Source: Elusimicrobiaceae bacterium
GTDB taxonomy: Bacteria > Elusimicrobiota > Elusimicrobia > Elusimicrobiales > Elusimicrobiaceae
Assembly (NCBI GenBank): GCA_017647245.1
Contig: JAGCKY010000076.1
Span: 1 to 6,813, forward strand
Direction: 5' to 3'
DNA: 6,813 bases
The notes under the pieces are model-generated. The model was not told where the DNA came from. It ran no database searches and worked only from the letters and a program-made list of their open reading frames with translations. The first letter of the stretch is position 1. Each line of letters starts with the position of its first letter. Below are positions 1 through 5,087 of the stretch, one piece after another. Both the position numbers and the translations under genes were made by a program.

Positions 1-1929
1 GAACGCGAAAGAGGTATTACCATTACCTCTGCCGCTATTTACTGCGTGTGGAAAGACTGCCAGTTAAACATCATTGACACTCCGGGACACGTGGACTTCA
101 CCGCCGAAGTAGAGCGCTCTTTGCGCGTGCTGGACGGTGCGATCTGCTGTTTTGACGGTGTGCAGGGTGTAGAGCCGCAATCCGAAACGGTGTGGCGTCA
201 GTCTGATAAATACCATGTGCCGCGTATTGCTTACATCAATAAAATGGACCGCACGGGCGCAGATTTCTTCCGCTCTGCCAACTCCATTAAAGAAAAATTG
301 GGCGGTAATGCCTGCCCGATTCAAATCCCTATCGGTGCCGAAGATAAATTCGTCGGTGTGGTGGATTTGGTTAAGATGAAAGGTATTATTTGGGACGGCG
401 ACCATAACGGTGCTACATTTAACTATGTAGATATCCCGGCCGACCTCAAAGAAACCGCCGAAAAATACCGCAACGAAATGATTGAAAAACTTGCCGATTT
501 TGACGAGTCTATCATGGAGCGCTATTTAGGTGGCGAAACCAACTTTACCGAAGATGAAATCAATAAAGCTATTCGTGCCGGCACGCTGACGGGTAAATTC
601 TTCCCGGTGGTGTGCGGTTCCTCTTATAAAAACAAAGGCGTGCAGCCCCTGTTGGACTGCGTCAACCTCTATCTTCCCTCTCCTGAAGATATCCCGCCTG
701 TAAAAGGAACCAACCCGGACGACGGCAGCGAAGTGGAACGTAAGGCCTCTAACAAAGAGCCGTTCTGCGGACTCATCTTCAAAGTACAGACCGATCCGTT
801 CGTCGGTAAACTCAGCTATTTCCGCATCTATTCCGGCGTGCTCAAAGCAGGCGATACCATTTTGTTCCCTGCCAAACGCGCGACCGAACGTGTAGGCCGT
901 ATGATGCGTATGATGGCCGATAAACGCGAAGAAGTAAAAGAACTCGGCGCCGGCGAAATCGCCGCGACTGTGGCTATTAAAAACTCGCAAGTCGGTCAAA
1001 CTATCTGCTCGCCCGATGCTCCTATCATCTTGGAAAGCATCACGTTCCCGGAACCGGTTATCTCCGTGGCGGTAGAGCCGAAATCTAAAGAAGACGAAGA
1101 AAAAATGGGCATCGCTTTAGGACGCTTGGCGGAAGAAGACCAGACCTTCCGCGTCCGTACCGACGAAGAAACGGGTCAAACCGTTATTTCCGGTATGGGC
1201 GAATTGCACCTAGACATCATCGTGGACCGCATGAAACGCGAGTTCAACGTACAAGCCAACGTGGGTGCTCCGCAGGTAGCTTATCGCGAAACGATTACCA
1301 AAACCGTACAGCAGGAAACCAAGTTCGTACGTCAGTCCGGTGGACGTGGTCAATATGGTCACGTACTCTTGAGACTTGAACCGCAGGAAAAAGGCAAAGG
1401 GTTTGAATTCGTCAACGAAATCACCCAAGGCCGCATTCCGAAAGAATATATCCCGGCTATTGAAAAGGGTTGCCGCGAAGCGCTGGACAGCGGTGCTTTG
1501 GCCGGTTATCCGTTAGTGGATATTAAAGTAGCGGTGTACGACGGGTCCTTCCACGAGGTAGACTCCTCCGAAATGGCCTTTAAGATTGCCGCCTCTATGG
1601 CACTTAAAGACGGTGCGAAAAAAGCCAACCCGATTATCTTGGAGCCGATTATGAAAGTAGAAGTCGTCGCTCCGGAAGCCAACTTGGGTGACATCATCGG
1701 GGACTTGAGCTCTCGCCGCGGTCAAATCGGAGAAATGGGTGTGCGCGGAAACGTCCGCTACGTAAAAGCGGAAGTACCGCTGGCCGAAATGTTCGGCTAT
1801 GCCACGAACGTACGCTCTCTGTCTCAAGGTCGCGCCTCTTTTACAATGGAGCCGAGCCACTATGCCGAAGTACCGGGCAATGTAGCTAAAGCCATTGTGG
1901 AAAAGAGAACTGCCGCGAAGGCTGCATAA
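1..1929 (+). CDS. fusA: Elongation factor G (EF-G), 5'-truncated by the window edge
   Basis: EF-G is the ribosomal translocase: a cytoplasmic GTPase that moves tRNA and mRNA after peptide bond formation and helps recycle ribosomes. The frame is open from base 1 ([10 protein letters not shown]) to TAA at 1927-1929, giving 642 residues. By comparison with E. coli EF-G about 55 N-terminal residues are outside the window, including the P-loop. Visible motifs, numbered from base 1: switch I end RGITIT (4-9), G3 DTPGHVD (26-32), G4 NKMD (80-83) and the G5-like CGSSYKNKG. The domain IV tip SFHEVDSSE keeps the histidine equivalent to E. coli His583, and domain V has [20 protein letters not shown]. 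No frameshift or missing key residue is seen. The GTG at 46 lies inside the conserved G domain and is not the start. A strong terminator follows, and the tuf gene that often comes next is absent. Identification is essentially certain. Confidence 0.98.
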   Translation, partial: ERERGITITSAAIYCVWKDCQLNIIDTPGHVDFTAEVERSLRVLDGAICCFDGVQGVEPQSETVWRQSDKYHVPRIAYINKMDRTGADFFRSANSIKEKLGGNACPIQIPIGAEDKFVGVVDLVKMKGIIWDGDHNGATFNYVDIPADLKETAEKYRNEMIEKLADFDESIMERYLGGETNFTEDEINKAIRAGTLTGKFFPVVCGSSYKNKGVQPLLDCVNLYLPSPEDIPPVKGTNPDDGSEVERKASNKEPFCGLIFKVQTDPFVGKLSYFRIYSGVLKAGDTILFPAKRATERVGRMMRMMADKREEVKELGAGEIAATVAIKNSQVGQTICSPDAPIILESITFPEPVISVAVEPKSKEDEEKMGIALGRLAEEDQTFRVRTDEETGQTVISGMGELHLDIIVDRMKREFNVQANVGAPQVAYRETITKTVQQETKFVRQSGGRGQYGHVLLRLEPQEKGKGFEFVNEITQGRIPKEYIPAIEKGCREALDSGALAGYPLVDIKVAVYDGSFHEVDSSEMAFKIAASMALKDGAKKANPIILEPIMKVEVVAPEANLGDIIGDLSSRRGQIGEMGVRGNVRYVKAEVPLAEMFGYATNVRSLSQGRASFTMEPSHYAEVPGNVAKAIVEKRTAAKAA

Positions 1930-1958
1930 GCTGACGGCTGACGCAACTGACGTTTTAC

Positions 1959-2033
1959 GCAATACCCCAAGGGTGTCATCCTGAAAAAGTTGTAATTCAG
2001 GATCTTGTAGTACCCTTGGGGTATTGCTTTTTT
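1959..2033 (+). terminator. Intrinsic terminator of fusA with a 16-bp perfect stem
   Basis: The arm GCAATACCCCAAGGGT (1959-1974) is the exact reverse complement of 2012-2027 and is followed directly by six T (2028-2033). It starts 30 bases after the fusA stop. The 37-base loop is unusually long and itself contains a second 8-bp hairpin (1978-1985 with 1996-2003). The T run is on the plus strand only, so it should stop fusA transcription before it runs into the convergent pilin gene. Confidence 0.9.
1975..2007 (+). repeat. Small palindromic element inside the fusA terminator loop
   Basis: The order is GTCA, stem arm ATCCTGAA (1978-1985), a 10-base loop, stem arm TTCAGGAT (1996-2003), then CTTG. 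This matches the layout of the two elements in the pilin leader at 2804-2833 and 2866-2896 (TCAT start, 8-bp stem, short loop, ATC-C-G end), though sequence identity is looser. I read it as a diverged member of the same repeat family that sits within the terminator loop. Membership is inference. Confidence 0.5.
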
Positions 2034-2043
2034 GGATAAACAA

Positions 2044-2144
2044 TTTTCCAAAACCTGTTTATTTGGCGGTCTCTTGCCCTTGACGTGGCGCTGCCACGCC
2101 TAGCGGGCAACTAAATCCCGCCAACTAAAGACGGTTTTGAAAAA
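2044..2144. repeat. Nested palindrome of about 100 bp, MITE- or REP-like
   Basis: Outer arms 2044-2069 (TTTTCCAAAACC to TTTGGCGG) and 2118-2144 (CCGCCAAC to GGTTTTGAAAA) are imperfect reverse complements about 26 bases long. Inside them TTGCCC (2074-2079) pairs with GGGCAA (2105-2110). At the centre CGTGGC (2084-2089) pairs with GCCACG (2093-2098) around the loop GCT. Three concentric levels of symmetry suggest a non-coding palindromic element rather than chance. No transposase is present, and no target duplication is evident to me. Confidence 0.65.
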
Positions 2145-2159
2145 TCATATAATCATCTA

Positions 2160-2215
2160 CAATACCGCGCTTTGCTGCACGACAATCCCGCGGGTACGGC
2201 GCGGGAAAGGTATTG
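2160..2215. repeat. Palindromic element with CAATACC/GGTATTG outer arms
   Basis: CAATACC (2160-2166) is the reverse complement of GGTATTG (2209-2215). Inside, TCCCGCG (2186-2192) pairs exactly with CGCGGGA (2200-2206) around a 7-base loop. The outer arms share their sequence with the base of the fusA terminator stem. There is no T run on either side, so it is not a standard intrinsic terminator, although the hairpin could stabilise the 3' end of the pilin transcript. Confidence 0.45.
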
Positions 2216-2314
2216 CGCAATGCCTGACCTACATTGACAACGGCATGGCAAAAAGAGTGGCTTTGCGTACGCGGAAGGGTACATGTTATCTCATCAGAAC
2301 TTCGCAGTTTGTGC

Positions 2315-2917
2315 TTATTTGTATGTATAGCGTATTTCTGAGGGATAGGGTTCGGGATGAGAATCATTTGTCTCTTGAAGACAAATTTTTGCTTCTAAAC
2401 TTTTTAAATTACCGTTGTATGCGAAACATTTGATTTGATTAGGTGTATCTGAATAGAGATACGTGCGTGCATAAGCTATTGAATCTAATTCGCAACGAAC
2501 TGATTTCCCGGAAACATGCAACCAACAAGAACCCCAATCATAATAATATCTGCCCTGAGTGCTTGTATCTAATTTCCCACCGGGTAAATCAATATCTAAA
2601 TCTTCAAACTTATTTGCATAAACCCCATTGGCCATATAATACACTTCTTGCGCCTGGGCAATGCTATTTGTTAAGTTTTTTAAACCGGCATAACGGCTTT
2701 TCATGACAGCTAATTGGTATTGCGGCAGGGCAATGGCCGCCAGTATACCGATAATTAAGACGACTACCAATAATTCAATGAGTGTGAAAGCGCGTGCAGT
2801 TGTCGTCATCCCGGACGTGGATCCGGGATCCAGTCTGTTTATTAAGGTTTTTTCCTTATGAACGGCCTGGATTGCGGGTCCATGCCCGCAATGACGGATT
2901 TTTTGTATTTTTTTCAT
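2315..2917 (-). CDS. Type IV pilin-like prepilin with a 43-residue, repeat-derived leader
   Basis: This is a 200-residue prepilin, a likely subunit of a type IV pilus or type II secretion-type pseudopilus, inserted in the inner membrane and cleaved by prepilin peptidase. The class III signal is FTLIELLVVV at 44-53, with Glu at mature position 5, followed by the hydrophobic helix IIGILAAIALPQYQLA to about residue 70. The predicted mature protein has 157 residues with four cysteines (131, 142, 164, 179), which could form two disulfides. ATG 2917 is chosen because AAAGGAG lies 9 bases upstream; the in-frame ATG encoding M37 lacks a good Shine-Dalgarno site. The leader is far longer than the usual 6-30 residues, and residues 8-18 and 29-38 are encoded by palindromic repeats. 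Residue -1 is Ala rather than the usual Gly. The globular domain is not one I can assign to a named pilin, and no other pilus genes are in view. Confidence 0.87.
   Translation of the reverse strand: MKKIQKIRHCGHGPAIQAVHKEKTLINRLDPGSTSGMTTTARAFTLIELLVVVLIIGILAAIALPQYQLAVMKSRYAGLKNLTNSIAQAQEVYYMANGVYANKFEDLDIDLPGGKLDTSTQGRYYYDWGSCWLHVSGKSVRCELDSIAYARTYLYSDTPNQIKCFAYNGNLKSLEAKICLQETNDSHPEPYPSEIRYTYK
2804..2833 (-). repeat. 30-nt palindromic element, copy A, inside the pilin leader
   Basis: On the plus strand it reads CGTC, arm ATCCCGGA (2808-2815), loop CGTGGA, arm TCCGGGAT (2822-2829), then CCAG. It encodes pilin residues 29-38 (LDPGSTSGMT) in frame with no stop. It is 30 bases long, so its insertion would not shift the reading frame. 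It lies in inverted orientation to copy B. Confidence 0.8.
2866..2896 (-). repeat. Palindromic element, copy B, inside the pilin leader
   Basis: On the minus strand it reads CGTC, arm ATTGCGGG, loop CATGGA, arm CCCGCAAT, then CCAGG, matching the layout of copy A on the opposite strand. Stem coordinates on the plus strand are 2871-2878 and 2885-2892. It encodes pilin residues 8-18 (RHCGHGPAIQA). The hairpin begins about 20 bases after the start codon in the mRNA and could slow translation initiation. Confidence 0.8.
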
Positions 2918-2926
2918 GGTGGTATT

Positions 2927-2933
2927 CTCCTTT
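2927..2933 (-). promoter_or_regulatory. Ribosome binding site that fixes the pilin start
   Basis: The minus strand reads AAAGGAG followed by 9 bases and then ATG at 2917. This is the best Shine-Dalgarno match near the gene. It decides for the long leader over the internal ATG for M37, which lies in the arm of palindrome copy A. Confidence 0.8.
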
Positions 2934-2948
2934 CAAAAAATTCTAAAA

Positions 2949-2969
2949 CCTTGCATTTATTATGCAAGG
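2949..2969 (-). terminator. Terminator-like hairpin in the pilin 5' UTR
   Basis: CCTTGCAT (2949-2956) and ATGCAAGG (2962-2969) form a perfect 8-bp stem with a 5-base loop. On the minus strand it is followed at once by TTTT, then AGAA, then TTTTTT, just before the pilin ribosome binding site. It lies downstream of the predicted pilin promoter. It could therefore be an attenuator, a barrier to read-through from apt, or a 5' stabilising hairpin. Stem GC content is modest, so termination may be partial. Confidence 0.55.
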
Positions 2970-3014
2970 GGCCAGAAGCAAAAATTAGTACCCAGCAAAT
3001 CCAGCTCCAAAAAA

Positions 3015-3042
3015 AGTATACCAAAAAAAAAAAACAAGTCAA
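3015..3042 (-). promoter_or_regulatory. Predicted pilin promoter with a 12-base homopolymer in its spacer
   Basis: The minus strand has TTGACT (3042-3037) as -35 and TATACT (3020-3015) as -10, separated by 16 bases. TGG directly before the -10 makes it an extended -10 site. The spacer is TG, twelve T, then GG. Upstream, 3043-3066 is made of A and T tracts resembling an UP element. Transcription would start near 3008 and leave a 5' UTR of about 90 bases. The tract is a candidate slipped-strand switch because a change of one base would move the spacing to 15 or 17. Confidence 0.7.
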
Positions 3043-3066
3043 GCTTTTTTTAAAAAATTTTTCATA

Positions 3067-3099
3067 ACAAACCCCCGCTCGTTTAAGCGGGGGGTTTGT
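3067..3099 (-). terminator. Intrinsic terminator of apt
   Basis: ACAAACCCCCGCT (3067-3079) pairs with AGCGGGGGGTTTGT (3086-3099) with a single bulged G and the loop CGTTTA. On the minus strand the stem ends in GGGGGTTTGTTAT, a modest U-rich tail. It begins 12 bases after the apt stop and separates apt from the pilin promoter. It may also act on the plus strand, but the tail there (TTTGTGTGGG) is poor. Confidence 0.8.
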
Positions 3100-3111
3100 G
3101 TGGGTAGAAAA

Positions 3112-3648
3112 TCAAATAATTTCCTTTGTGGGCAAACCGTTCAAGTCGGCATTTTCATCGCGCAGAGATTTCAAATCTGCCACCGCGGTTAGGTGCACCG
3201 CCAGCTCAATTTTCTTGTCTTTTTTGGCAACGGCTTTGCGCACCGAGCCCAAGGTCTGCCCGGTCGCCAAAATATCGTCAATGTAAACAAAGTGGTCATG
3301 CGCGGCTAACAGGTCGCTGTCCATTTCCATATCATAAGTGGAATATTCGTTGGTAATGCGGAAAATGTACGGGTGATTGGGAATTTTGCCGTTCTTGCGG
3401 ATGAGAAGTAGCGGCAAACCTAATTTAGCGGCCACAGGTGCGCCAAACACAAACCCACGCGATTCGGGCGAAACAATCGCGGCCTTACCGAGCATATCTG
3501 CGGGTAAATTATTTTTAATTGTTTCGCAAAATTTTTCAATGACTGCGGTAAAATACTTGGGCGTGGCCAGCAACCCGTTAATGTCAATAAAATTGACCCC
3601 TTTAATGGGATAATCTTTTACAATGGCAAGTCCGTAATTGTTGTTCAT
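3112..3648 (-). CDS. apt: Adenine phosphoribosyltransferase
   Basis: Apt is a cytoplasmic purine-salvage enzyme that converts adenine and PRPP to AMP and pyrophosphate. The protein has 178 residues, close to the usual length of about 170-185. The N-terminal segment VKDYPIKGVNFIDINGLL (10-27) matches the family pattern of a short acidic/proline stretch before a DI-x-x-LL motif. PESRGFVFGAPVA (61-73) is the adenine-side signature, and VYIDDILATGQT (121-132) is the PRPP-binding loop with its two adjacent Asp. IRKNGKIP (83-90) replaces the more common RKPGKLP, a mild variant. ATG 3648 is supported by AGGAA about 9 bases upstream. The gene is divergent from rpsJ and tandem with the pilin but separated from it by a terminator, so it is probably monocistronic. 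Another type I phosphoribosyltransferase is possible but less likely, given the ESRGF and DDILATG combination. Confidence 0.93.
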   Translation of the reverse strand: MNNNYGLAIVKDYPIKGVNFIDINGLLATPKYFTAVIEKFCETIKNNLPADMLGKAAIVSPESRGFVFGAPVAAKLGLPLLLIRKNGKIPNHPYIFRITNEYSTYDMEMDSDLLAAHDHFVYIDDILATGQTLGSVRKAVAKKDKKIELAVHLTAVADLKSLRDENADLNGLPTKEII

Positions 3649-3699
3649 AAAATGTTTCCTAAAAAATGAAAATAAAAATCTTTACAATTGAACTCAATT

Positions 3700-3728
3700 A
3701 TTATACAATATAACTAAGCGAATTTAGG
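3700..3728 (-). promoter_or_regulatory. apt: Possible apt promoter
   Basis: The minus strand has a perfect TATAAT (3705-3700) about 52 bases upstream of the apt start, which would give a leader of roughly 45 bases. At 16-18 bases upstream I see only weak -35 matches, such as CCTAAA (3728-3723). The surrounding DNA is AT-rich, so the -10 could be coincidental. Confidence 0.4.
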
Positions 3729-3787
3729 TTGGGTTTTATATGCAACGGTGAACGCATTAAAAAACCTAGCCAAACCAGCCCCTAATT

Positions 3788-3796
3788 TGGTACAAT
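3788..3796 (+). promoter_or_regulatory. Possible extended -10 promoter of the ribosomal protein operon
   Basis: TGG followed by TACAAT (3791-3796) fits an extended -10 element. No good -35 is found at 16-18 bases upstream (AGCCAA at 3768-3773). Transcription would start near 3803, giving an rpsJ leader of about 120 bases. It is the best plus-strand candidate between apt and rpsJ. Confidence 0.4.
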
Positions 3797-3845
3797 GTAA
3801 AAGTACTGAAGTAGGATAAAGGCAAAAAATTCCAAACTGGCCCGT

Positions 3846-3878
3846 CAGAGAATGATGAGCGCAGTGTGGGATTTTCTG
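3846..3878 (+). promoter_or_regulatory. Leader hairpin upstream of rpsJ
   Basis: CAGAGAAT (3846-3853) pairs with ATTTTCTG (3871-3878) through 8 base pairs including one G-U. Nine bases later comes TTTTTT (3887-3892). In E. coli, protein L4 represses its own operon through a hairpin in the rpsJ leader. This hairpin could have a similar role or be a weak attenuator, but I do not see the known E. coli structure, so the role is speculative. Confidence 0.3.
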
Positions 3879-3920
3879 CCGATAAATTTTTTAAAAAGAA
3901 AGAACCTTAAGGATACTAAA

Positions 3921-4265
3921 ATGGCAGAAAAAACTGAAAAGAAAGCAAAAATTCTCAGCCAAGAAAGAATCCGCATCAAACTGCGCTCTTACGATCACCG
4001 CATGTTGGATACCAGCGTGTCTCGCATCGTAGAAACCGCGCAGAAAACAGGCGCAATTGTCGCCGGCCCGGTGCTTCTTCCGGTACGCATTAAAAAGTAC
4101 ACTGTACTTCGCTCTCCGCATACCGATAAGAAATCCCGTGAGCAATTTGAAATGCGCATTCACAAACGGTTGATTGATCTAAAAAGCCCCACTTCTAAAA
4201 CTGTGGACGAACTCATGAAATTGGATTTGCCCGCGGGTGTAGATGTGGCTATTAAAAGCAACTAA
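3921..4265 (+). CDS. rpsJ: 30S ribosomal protein S10 (also transcription factor NusE)
   Basis: S10 is a protein of the small-subunit head and, as NusE, a partner of NusB in antitermination. The 114-residue protein contains [15 protein letters not shown] (17-31), followed by an internal segment [20 protein letters not shown] that carries the S10 signature, and the C-terminal [11 protein letters not shown]. The start at 3921 is chosen because AAGGA lies 7 bases upstream and translation from there begins [10 protein letters not shown]. An upstream ATG at 3852 has no such site and would add unrelated residues. The protein is about 10 residues longer than E. coli S10 (103) because of a charged, lysine-rich N-terminal tail. 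It is the first gene of the operon, preceded by a leader of roughly 120 bases and followed 19 bases later by rplC. Confidence 0.97.
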   Translation: MAEKTEKKAKILSQERIRIKLRSYDHRMLDTSVSRIVETAQKTGAIVAGPVLLPVRIKKYTVLRSPHTDKKSREQFEMRIHKRLIDLKSPTSKTVDELMKLDLPAGVDVAIKSN

Positions 4266-4284
4266 TAAAGGAAACTAGATAAGT

Positions 4285-5076
4285 ATGGCAGAAGAAAACA
4301 AAAATGCTGCTGGTGCCCAAGAGGCAACGCCCGTTGCTGAAGCGGCCAAAGCAGAAACTGTCAAAGAAGCTCCGGCTACGTTACGTTTTGTAATCGGCGA
4401 AAAAGTGGGCATGACCCAGCTCTTTGATGAAAAAGGCAATCTGCACGGTGTGTCTGTGGTAAAAGCAGGCCCCTGCAAGGTTGTGCGTGTCAGAACCCAA
4501 GAAAAAGACGGCTACAATGCCATCTGCATTGGTTTTGGCGAAGTGAAAGAAAGCAAATTAAATAAGCCCGAACTCGGCTATTTCAAAAAAGCCAACACGA
4601 CCCCGGTCCGCCACCTCAAAGAACATCGCGTGGCAGACGTCAACGGTTTTGAAATTGGTCAAGTCATTTCACTCGAGAAAATTTTTAAACCCGGCGACTA
4701 TGTTGACGTGCAAGGTAGTATCAAAGGGCACGGCTTTGCCGGCGGTATGAAACGCCACGGCTTTGCCGGTCAACCCGCTACGCACGGTCAATCTGACAGA
4801 GCGCGTGCACCCGGTGGTTTGGCGTCCCGCCGCTCTTTGGGTAAAGTACTTTCCGGCCAACGCATGGCAGGGCATTATGGTACGACCACCCATACCGTCG
4901 CTAAAATTGAAGTTATCAAAGTGGACCAAGAAAATAACTTGCTGTTCCTCAAGGGCTCCGTTCCCGGTGCCAAAGGCAGCATCGTGTCCGTTTTGGAAAC
5001 TTCCAAGAACAGAAAACATGTGGTAGCCCCGATTGTGCAGAAGATTTCTGCCTCTAAGGCCGCCAACAAGAAGTAA
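4285..5076 (+). CDS. rplC: 50S ribosomal protein L3 with a long N-terminal extension
   Basis: L3 is a large-subunit assembly-initiator protein whose loop reaches toward the peptidyl transferase centre. The protein is 263 residues against 209 in E. coli. The conserved body begins near residue 33 with RFVIGEKVGMTQLF and continues through GHGFAGGMKRHGFAG, QPATHGQS, APGGLASRRSLGKVL and GQRMAGHYG. The glutamine before PATHG aligns with the residue N5-methylated by PrmB in E. coli (Gln150). The first 32 or so residues are rich in Ala, Glu and Lys, look disordered and are not part of the usual fold. No plausible start exists at the conserved boundary, so the extension appears to be translated. AAAGGA lies about 12 bases before ATG 4285, slightly long spacing. 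TAA overlaps the ribosome binding site of rplD. Confidence 0.97.
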   Translation: MAEENKNAAGAQEATPVAEAAKAETVKEAPATLRFVIGEKVGMTQLFDEKGNLHGVSVVKAGPCKVVRVRTQEKDGYNAICIGFGEVKESKLNKPELGYFKKANTTPVRHLKEHRVADVNGFEIGQVISLEKIFKPGDYVDVQGSIKGHGFAGGMKRHGFAGQPATHGQSDRARAPGGLASRRSLGKVLSGQRMAGHYGTTTHTVAKIEVIKVDQENNLLFLKGSVPGAKGSIVSVLETSKNRKHVVAPIVQKISASKAANKK

Positions 5077-5087
5077 GGACTTTGACC

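Larger units (their letters stand above)
1930..2314. other. Gene-free convergent spacer between fusA and the pilin, rich in palindromes
   Basis: About 385 bases separate the stop codons of two convergent genes. I find no credible coding region or RNA gene. The first part holds the fusA terminator with a nested hairpin (1959-2033). It is followed by a roughly 100-base nested palindrome (2044-2144) and a third palindrome (2160-2215). The remaining 2216-2314 contains only small symmetries, such as GCGTACGC at 2265-2272. No clear poly-T-type terminator for the minus-strand pilin is visible on its own strand. Confidence 0.7.

Noticed and set aside
526..999. Minus-strand open frame of 157 residues within fusA
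   Set aside because: It is an antisense shadow of a conserved GTPase gene with no start signal or domain.
1513..2043. Minus-strand open frame of 176 residues overlapping the fusA 3' end
   Set aside because: It is antisense to conserved EF-G domains IV and V, has no family resemblance, and runs through the fusA terminator hairpin.
2137..2433. Plus-strand open frame of 98 residues downstream of the palindromes
   Set aside because: It lacks a ribosome binding site, starts in the palindrome arm, overlaps the pilin 3' end in antisense and shows no recognisable domain.
2807..2809. Internal ATG (M37) as the pilin start, giving a normal 7-residue leader MTTTARA
   Set aside because: The codon sits in the arm of palindrome copy A without a Shine-Dalgarno site, whereas ATG 2917 has AAAGGAG at 9 bases. 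It remains a possible secondary start.
1930..3110. CRISPR array
   Set aside because: The repeats are few, inverted, different from one another and not regularly spaced with unique spacers.
3852..3920. Extending rpsJ to an upstream ATG at 3852
   Set aside because: The added residues are unlike S10 and overlap the leader hairpin; AAGGA is correctly spaced only for ATG 3921.
5082..5087. TTG start for rplD two codons upstream of ATG 5088
   Set aside because: It lies only 2 bases after the AAGGA site, too close for initiation, while ATG 5088 has 8-base spacing.
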